From Hypericum androsaemum (taxonomy: Eukaryota; Streptophyta; Magnoliopsida; Malpighiales; Hypericaceae), in the NCBI GenBank assembly GCA_963995505.1, contig OZ023197.1, positions 9,475,827 to 9,539,826 of the forward strand: 64,000 nt of DNA, given 5' to 3'. The notes under the pieces are model-generated. The model was given only the letters and a program-made list of their open reading frames with translations. It was not told the DNA's origin and made no database searches. Shown in pieces: positions 55,638 through 64,000 of the stretch (position 1 is the first letter of the stretch; each line of letters starts with the position of its first letter). The position numbers and the translations under genes were made by a program.

Positions 55638-57473
55638 ATGGCAGCTAAATTCTCCGGCATTAATCTCTCTCTCTTGGTTCTTACAATAATCTGTTTAACC
55701 GGCCTATCATATGCCAGGATCCTAATGCAAGAAATATCCACAACCAAATTCCCAACCCTGATAGCTTTAGGGGGCTCAACCTTAGATACGGGCAATAACA
55801 ACTACATCCATTCCCTTGTCCGTAGCAACTTCAAACCCTATGGCATCAATTTCCCCAACCACGTCCCTACAGGTACTCTATTTATATCTGGTACCTTTGC
55901 TTTAATTTAATCTTTTTTGATGTATTTTTTTATGTTTAACTCTTTGCAACTTTGTACCTCACGTGAAGTAAGGCTAAATTATTTTTGTGGAAAACTATTC
56001 CGTTTATAATTTTTTTTCGGAATGTCTATAAGCTTCATTACAACATTAAAGACTTTACATCAATTTTTAGAAAACTTCTACTGGTAATCGAAAATTGCAC
56101 TGCTACTGAATCAATGCTCACCTTTTCATAAATTTACAAATTTGTACTGCTAATCGGCAATTGGGTGTATTCCATATTCACATAGTTAATAAATTTATAC
56201 TAATTAAAAATATGTTCCTACAGGGAGATTTTCAGATGGGAAGCTCATACCTGACTTTCTTGCCGGCTTCCTTGGGATAAAAGAAACCATCCCTCCTTTC
56301 CTTGATCCGGCCCTGACCACCCAAGACTTGGCAACCGGCGTCTGCTTCGCGTCGGCCGGGGCCGGCTACGATGATATTACCAACAAGGAGCTGGGAGTCA
56401 TCCCTGTCATGAAGCAGCTTGACATGTTCAAAAGCTACATTGCCAAGCTCAATAGATCAGTCGGAGAAGCGGAGGCCAAGAAAATAGTCAACGGTGCTTT
56501 GTACTTGGTCAGTGCAGGGACTAATGACTTAGCTGTTACCTACTACGATCTCGGGTTGAGGAAGCTCAAATTCCCTGATGTTGGTGGCTACCACGATTAC
56601 ATCCTTAGTATGTTGATCAAGTTTGTTGAGGTAAATAATTAATTATTGTCATAATTAAGCTCTTTCGACCAGGATGATAATATGCATATGTACGATCGTA
56701 ATATTGACATTATTTCTATTCGTTGACCTAAAATAGTTATTTTATCTCAGAAGAACTTATTTATGATCTTACTTAGAATTACTTATAAAAAAAGATTTTG
56801 GTTAGAATTTTGTTGGCTCTGTGTCTATTGTGAGGATGGGTGTTACATAAGTCTGCTGTATATCTATCACTCTACACAATGGTTTTTAAATAATTTTGTA
56901 ACTAATAATAGTTTTTACTGTCATGAAAAAAAATTTACATCAGAAGCATAATAATGATTTATGCTATGGTGGTCACAGGAATTATACAATCAAGGAGCTC
57001 GAAATATAATGGTAGCCGGGCTCCCCCCAATCGGGTGTTTGCCTGTTCAGATGACAGCAAAATTTAAATTTCTACTGCACCGAACTTGTATTGAAGACCA
57101 AAATTCTGATTCAGAAGTATATAACCAGAAACTACAAAAGGCGCTAAGCTCATTGAATCTGTCGAGAGCAAGAATTGTTTATGCCAATATTTATGATCCC
57201 TTGCTAGACATAATGCAACACCCTGAGAAATATGGTAAGTCTCGAAATATAATCCAAAATTTTGGTTTGTAATTGCTGTTATTAAATATTAACCTATGAA
57301 TCCAACATTTTGGTTGTTGCAGAAATTACGGAGACGAAAGTAGGGTGTTGTGGGACCGGGCTCTTGGAAACAGCAGAGTCCTGTAAGGCATGGGCACTGT
57401 GTCATGATGTTTCCAAGTAGTCTACCAGGCCATCTCCCAGTACCTCAACAAGAACACTATTTCTAAGTTTTAA
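55638..57473 (+). pseudogene. GDSL esterase/lipase, copy 4 (catalytic motifs damaged)
   Basis: Exons 55638-55872, 56224-56630 and 56979-57234 are open and exon 4 starts at 57323. Two lesions are seen. Block I reads [11 protein letters not shown] instead of [11 protein letters not shown] (Asp to Gly next to the catalytic Ser). In exon 4, a 34-bp deletion between two CCAAG repeats removes the sequence for FFDSIHPN, i.e. the catalytic Asp and His, and brings a TAG into frame at 57418-57420; a smaller change nearby (GGCATGGGCACTG for GGCAAGTGCTCCACTG) lies just upstream. The product would end in CHDVSK. The old stop codon is at 57471-57473. Confidence 0.92.
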
Positions 57474-57776
57474 TTAGTTATCGACGTAGCTAGACATGTT
57501 ATTTCCGTCTTGTTTTAGGAACCATTTATCTAGTTTAGTGAAGAAGAAACATCAGATTAGGTTGTTGCTTAGATTGTTCTTATTTAGGTTGTTGGTATAA
57601 GTTGTTTCTGCAGTCCCCTCACCTGGTGCTGCTGTTCTCTTGCTTATATTATATATCAACATTTAATTAGATCTCTTGCTGTTTTTGTGTCTCGTTGATC
57701 TTTTATTCATTACTTGTTGATAAGATTTTCGTAATATGCAACTTTATGTCATGCTCTCCAACTTCATATAATTATA

Positions 57777-58085
57777 TCAAATTATACCGTTTGATATAAT
57801 TTGGCATACCGTTTGATATAACCAGAAATATTATTTAATTTAACCGGGCATACTATTTAAAATTTTCGGACATACCATTTAATATAACAGGTCGTACCAT
57901 TTAATATATTCGGGTGTACTATTTAATTTAACCGGATATAACATTTAATATAAACAGATATACCGCTCAATATAATCGGACATACTATTTGTTATTGCCA
58001 GACATACCATTTGATTTAACCAGGCATACTATTTAATATAACAGATCATACCATTTAATATAATCGGGCGTACAATTTAATAATA
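57777..58085. repeat. AT-rich minisatellite, CATACCATTTAATATAACAG unit
   Basis: Roughly 12 degenerate units of ~24 bp with variants such as CATACTATTTAATTTAACCGG. Followed near 58213-58250 by TA-rich inverted runs that could form a hairpin. Confidence 0.8.
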
Positions 58086-58606
58086 ACATCACAAATTATT
58101 AAATCATTAAATTTAATCTATTTAATCATAATATCACAAACTATTTAATCATAACATGATTAACTATTTTAAATTCAAATAGTTAATCAAGAACTATATG
58201 GATCGGTTAGTTTATATATATATATAAACTAACCACATATATATATATATTAAATAATCGTCGACTTCAACTAATAACCAAACCCCACTATATATTTATT
58301 TATTTGGGCTACCAAATCCCTAAACGATTCTGGGACAACATTAGGGAGATTTTATTTTTAAACAGATTCAACCTTTCTCTCTCCAGTAGCCCAAACAAAT
58401 CAAAAGGGGATATGGGGTCTAAGATGGGTAAAAAGACAAATAAACCCCGGCTCCATCCGGACCGTTCGATCAAGTACAAAATTAAATAAACCCCATCTGA
58501 CGGCCATTAGAACTCCAGGCCCGTCCTGGTTAAAATATAACATGCTAATCACGTATTCATTTCTAATCGTACGAATTAATTACGAGGGAGGAAAGTAATT
58601 TAGGCA
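58086..58606. other. AT-rich spacer
   Basis: No gene. The 61-residue frame at 58304-58489 has no support. Confidence 0.45.
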
Positions 58607-58615
58607 CTGATAATG

Positions 58616-58955
58616 GGGAGCGGATTTGGTCCTGGAAGGCTAAATCCAACTAGGACCGTCCTGGACGATTCAATGGTTGATTTAGTTATGATTCAATAGT
58701 TCACTTAATTATGATTCAATGGTCTACCAGTTATGATTCAATGGTCCGTTTTTTCCCATCCCAGATAAATCGGGGTCTGTCCCAGTTACTCAGTTACGAT
58801 TCAACGGTTTACCCAGTTATGATTCAATGGTTGTGAACTTTTTTTATTTTGCACCCCTGTATTTCTGTATTTTTACAAAATAGTCCCCGCATGTTCTTCA
58901 ATAAAAATTCTCCAGCACCGTGTTGGATTTGGCCTCCAGGACCAAATCCGGTCCC
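58616..58955. mobile_element. MITE, GGGAGCGGATTTGG family, 340 bp
   Basis: Starts GGGAGCGGATTTGGTCCTGG and ends in the inverted CCAGGACCAAATCCGGTCCC. Perfect 9-bp target duplication CTGATAATG at 58607-58615 and 58956-58964. Internally TTATGATTCAATGGT recurs five to six times beside a T-rich middle with TAGTCCCCGCATG. That layout closely parallels the GGATTGGGTACGG MITE family. Confidence 0.88.
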
Positions 58956-58992
58956 CTGATAATGAGTTCAACCCAGTTGATCTTAAATTTAT

Positions 58993-59897
58993 GAGAAAAT
59001 TATGCTTACGTCTCTGTAGTTTTGTCTACCTCCCTTGGGTCCCTGCATTTCTAAAATTTATGCTATCGTCCCTCGTATTTGGGTTTAGAAACTCTCGGGT
59101 CCCTCGATGACATCATCAGTTTTTTTTGTCTACGAAATGACGGATATATCCTTAAAAGAAAAAAAATATTATCTTTTTCAACCTTTAAAACACCATTAAC
59201 AACAAGAATAAGAAGAACATTAACCCCAAGAACAAGAACCAAACCCAGAAATCAACTAAAACTCAGAAATCCAAGTGACCCCAATTCAACAATTAATTAA
59301 CAAAAATACACTCGAATCAACCAAAACCTGAACAAATCCAGAAATTTCTCGATGCCGACACCGCTTGTGGGGCAATTTACGAAGCAAGCAATCGAATTAG
59401 AACCGCCATCGAGCTGATGAGCTCTCCCAGTACCGATTAGAACTCCAACCCCAAGAACTTGACCATTGGGTTACGAACTTGGAGACGGGAGACTTGGCCA
59501 TGTCGTTGATGACAGGAAATTAGGGTTCATCGGGAAATTAGGCCTCGACGGCGTGGTCCCGTCGTTCGTCATTTCCAGGGAACTAAATCTCCCCGAGCTC
59601 GGCTTCCAGTATTTGGGTGATGTTGATCAGATTAGGGATTTTTTGATTTGGGGGTTCGCCATTTTAGGGCTGGTGGAATAAAAAATGGTGCAATTTTTTG
59701 ATTTGCAAAGAGTTCTTGATTTGTTAATTTTAATTTTGATTACAGGAAAGAAGATGGGTAGGGAAGAAGATGACTTGATTTTTTTTAAAGGTATTTTTGT
59801 CATTTCAATGACAAAAATGGAAAAAAAAGTCCGGATGACGTCATCGAGGGACCCGAGAGTTTCTAAAACCAAACATGGAGGACGTCAGCATGGATTT
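58993..59897. mobile_element. MULE-like element related to the GAGCAAATTGC family, right end truncated
   Basis: The left end GAGAAAATTATGCTTACG...CTCTGTAGTTTTG parallels the other family members. An inverted copy of TTTAGAAACTCTCGGGTCCC lies at 59838-59880 with GACGTCATCGAGGGAC. The outer right terminus is missing after GATTTTAGAAAAGAG. The interior again holds a GC-rich piece (59440-59680) with an open frame (ELGDGRLGHVVDDRKLGF, IGKLGLDGVVPSFVIS), possibly captured sequence. Confidence 0.65.
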
Positions 59898-60289
59898 TAG
59901 AAAAGAGAACGCGGAGTAGATGTACTTCTGACCAGGGCTGCAAAAAGGGGAAGGTATCTTGCTGTGAGTGATATAAAGAGACATTTTTCTTATCAGATAT
60001 ATAGGGACACTGAGTAGGAAAAAGCTCTGCAAAACGGACGGTTAATAGAGAGTATAACGTGAAGGATCTAGCAAGTACCTGTACTCTGGAGAGAAATAGC
60101 AGCGGACTAGAGTTCGCAAGACTGAGTGACCTCTATAAGTGACCAACGACATATCGCCTGGATGCTTTAATGTTATAGCATAAGTTGGGTAATCCATCCA
60201 TCTCTAATCCCAATCAATATCTCTAAGCCTTGGAGTGCTGTTAAGAAGAAAAAAAATATTCTGAGCCACATCTTGGACACATTCTTAGG
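59898..60289. other. Spacer
   Basis: No gene or repeat recognised. Confidence 0.4.
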
Positions 60290-60764
60290 CCAGATCCTAC
60301 CAAATTTAAGGATATCAGTCGGGATCTATATGATGATATCCAGATCTTACCAAATTTAAACCCGAAAAATTTAAGATCTGTTAAATTGATAGAGTCTAAG
60401 TTATGATCCTATTCCCATGCTTATTTTTTAATAGAGACGGGCATGTACATCCGGATCTTACTCGATTTTTTAAGATGATATTAAACTAATATTATATTAA
60501 TTACTAAACTGTATTTGCTGGCTAAGAAGTATCACTTGTCATATCAATATGACTTCCATACAGTGAAAAACAAAAGGAAAGGAAACGGGAAAAAATATGA
60601 TAATAGTCGTTACAATTTAGGTGTTTACTATTGGAATAAAGCTGGCTAAGAAGTATCACTTGTCATATCAATATGACTTCCATACAGTGAAAAACAAAAG
60701 GAAAGGAAACGGGAAAAAATATGATAATAGTCGTTACAATTTAGGTGTTTACTATTGGAATAAA
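60290..60764. repeat. Third partial copy of the GRAM upstream flank, with 124-bp tandem duplication
   Basis: 60290-60640 matches 18930-19560 (motif ATTTAAACCCGAAAAATTTA). The segment GCTGGCTAAGAAGTATCACT to GGAATAAA (60517-60640) is repeated immediately at 60641-60764 with no difference that I can see, so the tandem event is recent. Confidence 0.88.
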
Positions 60765-60779
60765 GATCAAATATTCTCT

Positions 60780-61430
60780 TCAATTGGGACCCCAGCCGCT
60801 TCTCCCTTGCAATCATCATCTTCGATTTGCTCTCGACCTTCCAACGATCACGGAACAGACCTTTACCGTAGCACGTCAAGAGATGGAGATAAGTATGGGC
60901 ACAAGAAGAGAGGAGGATTGCTTAACTGCACAACTTCAGAGGGGTTTGGAGGTGTTACAGGCTGCTCATTGCGAGGGAGACACGAAGATGTACGAGGCTC
61001 AAACTGTGGGGGTGTTGGCAGCCAATGGGAGAGGAGACACAGAACGGGTGGACATGGGCGAGATGGTTTTTCCTACGGGGTCTGGGGGAAGCTCATCAGT
61101 CCGGGGTTGTAGGAAAAGGGCTCGAAGCCGTACCGACAGGATCATGCAATCTACACTGGTCGAGGATACAGTGGTTGGGGGCAAAAGGAAGGGAACTTTT
61201 GAGAATGACTCGGAATATCGTGCTAGCAAGTGAACTCTCGCTGTTTCAGATGCTTCAGAATTCTCATACTCACAGGCGGCGGCTGTTGGACAGCCCCGCC
61301 AGGAGCCATGAAGGCCATATGGTGGAATTGCCGTGGGTTAGAGAGTCCACGTGTAGTTTTTCAGTTGGTGCAGGCTTGCAATCCCCGTCTCCTCTTCCTC
61401 ATCATAGAAGGCATATACATATGTCACATC
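60780..61430 (+). pseudogene. LINE 5' fragment: ORF1 tail and ORF2 endonuclease start
   Basis: A GC-rich island. The plus frame ending at 61233 finishes in a basic region (CRKRARSRTDRIM, KRKGTFENDSEY), as ORF1 proteins of plant LINEs commonly do. About 75 bp later, ATG at 61308 starts MKAIWWNCRGLESPRVVFQL followed by VQACNPRLLFLIIEG, the N-terminus of the LINE AP-endonuclease (pattern WNCRGLg.pr.v..L......p.ll.l.Etk). The expected ETK is degraded to IEG and homology stops soon after, so this is a 3'-truncated fragment. Confidence 0.7.
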
Positions 61431-61479
61431 ATCATGTTTTGGTTCCACATCATCAAACAATTTAATTAATACTTTTTCT

Positions 61480-62259
61480 TCAAATCTAAAAGAAAAAAAA
61501 AACCCCTAAAACTAAGAGCACACTCCACATCCATTCGCAGTCGCATGGCTGGCATCGGTAAGTGAATCCATTGCAATCCGACTTGAAGCAAATTGTAAGA
61601 ATTGAGAAACAAAAGTGATAATCTCCTAAAGTTTAAAGGGAGCAAAATATAATTTTCCACAAACCCTAGCTGTGTTAGAGTTTTTAGCCCGAAAACTATG
61701 TTAAATAGGCCCCTAGGCCGTCCATTTTACCACAGAAATAATAGCCACGAAATTCTTCTCTCTGTAAAGGCGAGGAGCAAAATCCGATCGACTTTGGGGG
61801 CCTAATTCGCAAGCGTTTGAAAGTTACAGCCATTTGAAATTTTAGGAAAAAATTTGAAGTGGTTTTAGGTAAAAATTTTGAGTTGGCTTTGAAGTTTTAC
61901 ATTACTAGTCGAGTATTAAGAGTCGGACAACCTTAGGAAGGGGAGCTTTATGTGAATTATATGGACAGATCATGATTTGTGTTCCTGTTTTGATAAGTAA
62001 GTGATTAGTGTAGACTGAAAAATTATTGAATGATTGTGATGTTGTTGTCACCTCGCGGTGTCCTACATTATGTTCTCGTATGTATGATACGGTAATTATG
62101 TGCTTATATGAATCCTAGTGATCTCGTGATTGATTTTGAGATGCTGAGTTTGATGACTTTGAGAATCAAACTTTGGGATGTTTATGACTTCAAATCTAAG
62201 AAACGAATTAGGCATGGAGGCAACTGAATGTGGTAGTGATAACCTATCAGGGAAAAGTC
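61480..62259 (+). other. Upstream region of the gypsy gag gene
   Basis: Presumably 5' LTR or leader of the gypsy element, but neither TG...CA termini nor a primer-binding site is recognisable, and it does not match the solo LTR at 14145-15952. Confidence 0.4.
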
Positions 62260-64000
62260 ATGGAACCACAGACCAGAAGCCGAGCATCCAGGGGACAAGG
62301 TTCGGGACAGGGTGCGAATACCGGGCTGCTACCACTTGACACCAGGAATACACGAGCTGCCGCCACTGTTGCACCTGATGTGCCCTCTGACTCAAATGCG
62401 CCTGCTGACTCAAATGCGCACGCCGAGTCAGATGCGCAATCTGCCACCAATGTGCATGTCAATGGCCCGGCTGCTCCTAGTCCGAACCTAGCAGGGTTAA
62501 ACACGGAGGTCGCACTTCTGCAGATTCTGAACATGTTAGTTCAACAATGCCAGCCAGCAACTGCGGCCGCGTCACAACCAGCAATTGCGGCCGCGTCACA
62601 ACCTGTACCTCAGCCCACCACCGCAGGGGGTTACCGGGAATTTCTGAGAGTTAAACCACCCCCTTTTGATGGTTCAGAAGATCCAATACAGGTGGAAGAT
62701 TGGGTGATAGAGATGGAGAAGGCCTTTGATATCGCTCACACCCAGGCCACCGAGAAAGTGAAGTATGCTGCTTATGTACTGAAGGGCGATGCTCGTAGGT
62801 GGTGGGAAACTCAGGATAGGACCCGCCGGGACAAGAAGGCAGATGAGGCAGTGGAAGTAGAAGTGTATGGCTGGGAAGACTTCCTGAGAGACTTCAGGAG
62901 CCACTTCATTTCACCGGCCAAAAAGAGAGAGAAGGCTCGAGAATTTGACCAGTTGGTGCAAGGAAACATGACGGTGTCGGAATACGATCGAGAGTTTTCT
63001 CGGCTTTTAATCTTCAAGTCGGCGATTGCACTCAATGAAGATACTCGAGCTAGAAAATTCGAGGATAGGCTCGCTGATGAAATCAGGAAGCTGGTAGTAC
63101 CTTTCCTCTTGCCTTCCTATTCGGAGGTAGTCCACAGGGCACTGATAATCGAACAGAATCTGAACCTGTGCCAGAAGAAGGCAGAAAAGGAGATTGCAAA
63201 GAAGAAAGGGGGACCCGATGTAGGGAATCAGCATACTGAAGCAACCAAAAGACCCTATCACCCACCCCCTGCTAGAAACATGAGCGCATGGTGTGGGAGA
63301 TGCAACCGTTCAGGCCACAATCAGGATCAGTGCAGGTGAATAGCATGCTATTTTGTGCAACTAGAATATTTGGACCTTAAATTGGGAGTATAACATGTAT
63401 TCTTCAGGTGGATCACTGGAGCATGCTTTAAGTGTGGGAAGATGGGACACCAACTGGCAAACTGTCCCGAGATGCGTGCAAGGGGCCCAACAGCGACAAA
63501 CTCTAATGCCCGCACCACAGCTCCTGCAAGAGGGAACCCGCCACTGAGGGCTACGACATGGGTGTACGTACTCAACCAGATAGAAGCTGGGCAGCGGGGA
63601 GATGTGGTCACAGGTAAATCCTTGCTTGGTTAATTATTTGTGTCGCTAGGAGAATGCAATTAAGTATAGGACCATACCGCTTCGCAGGAAAATTTCTAGT
63701 TGCGGGCTTCCCTGCAAATACATTATTCGATTCTGGAGCAACCCATTCTTTCATTGCCGAACATTTCGTGAGGAGACATAAATTGTCGAGGATTAGAAGT
63801 GGGGAAGAGATGGCAGTTATAACCCCACTGGGAAAGACCATTATGGTAGACCAGAGTTGTGACTGCAAAATCCTCATAGACGGCCAGCAACTCAAGGGAC
63901 AGTTCCAAATCATGGGGATGATGGGTTTCGATGTCATCCTAGGAATGGATTGGCTAGCAGGATAGCATGCCTGTATTGATTGCATGTGTAAATCAGTTAT
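62260..64000 (+). pseudogene. Ty3/gypsy gag-protease with two intron-like gaps, cut by the window edge
   Basis: ATG 62260 (MEPQTRSRASRGQGSGQG) starts gag: a low-complexity N-terminus with repeated DSNA and AAASQP, then a capsid-like domain (FDGSEDPIQVEDWVIEMEKA, YVLKGDARRWW, WEDFLRDFRSHFISP) and CCHC CGRCNRSGHNQDQC up to 63335. 63336-63407 (72 bp, GTGAAT...TTCTTCAG) interrupts. After it, WITGACFKCGKMGHQLANCP supplies the second knuckle with normal spacing. 63614-63687 (74 bp, GTAAAT...TTCGCAG) interrupts again, then KFLVAGFPANTLFDSGATHS opens the aspartic protease (DSG active site) and GFDVILGMDWLAG follows. A TAG at 63963-63965 stands where Tyr is expected before HACIDC, so the copy is probably dead. 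Reverse transcriptase and beyond lie outside the window. Confidence 0.8.

Larger units (their letters stand above)
54365..57775. repeat. GDSL duplication unit R4
   Basis: Fourth unit, with the empty MITE site TCTAATAAGTATTAC at 54416-54430. Its 3' flank stops matching R1 near 57775 (TTCATATAATTA), where a minisatellite starts. Confidence 0.87.

Noticed and set aside
60999..61469. Long overlapping frames on both strands
   Set aside because: GC-rich LINE ORF1/ORF2 fragment; only the frame giving WNCRGLESPRVV has family support.
61480..62229. Attempt to match the gypsy leader with the solo LTR at 14145
   Set aside because: No shared termini or primer-binding site found; different family or too diverged.

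Overview
The window is nuclear DNA of a flowering plant, probably a eudicot. The support is AT-rich spacers, short GT-AG introns, and typical plant gene families (GDSL lipase, FBD/LRR F-box, UPF0664 GRAM protein, U2A'). Dense plant transposon remnants of MULE, Ty1/copia, Ty3/gypsy, LINE and SINE type point the same way. The species cannot be told from the sequence. No prokaryotic operon, CRISPR array, rRNA or convincing tRNA gene is visible.

Layout. 1-6.4 kb is transposon territory: a 3.36-kb Mutator-like element (1236-4591) with ~290-bp inverted repeats and a perfect 9-bp target duplication, then a MITE and a minisatellite. 7.8-12.4 kb holds two ordinary genes: an intronless F-box gene (7867-8688, +) and the seven-exon U2 snRNP A' gene (12420-10207, -), which has one GC-AG intron. 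From about 13.6 kb the window is built from segmental duplications. Block A runs FBD/LRR pseudogene (broken by a 1.8-kb solo LTR and a SINE), GRAM-domain gene, GDSL lipase 1 (intact), spacer S1, GDSL lipase 2. Block B repeats that order: FBD/LRR pseudogene (31.7-33.1 kb), GRAM gene (41.8-42.9 kb), spacer S2, GDSL lipase 3 (first exon only), spacer S3, GDSL lipase 4 (pseudogene). A short third copy of the GRAM downstream flank sits at 60.3-60.8 kb. 57.8-64 kb holds minisatellites, two more terminal-inverted-repeat elements, a LINE 5' fragment and a gypsy gag-protease region running off the window end.

Because the duplicated copies differ in their insertions, the window carries its own empty-site controls. 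Four insertions (solo LTR, SINE, two MITEs) can be matched to an uninterrupted paralogous site, which gives their exact borders and target duplications. Two of the GDSL copies show short deletions (31 and 34 bp) between small direct repeats that damage the last exon, so the array shows gene duplication followed by decay. The copia element at 47776-50470 has 385-bp LTRs with only three differences seen. It carries one open gag-protease frame fused across a large internal deletion to reverse transcriptase/RNase H remnants.
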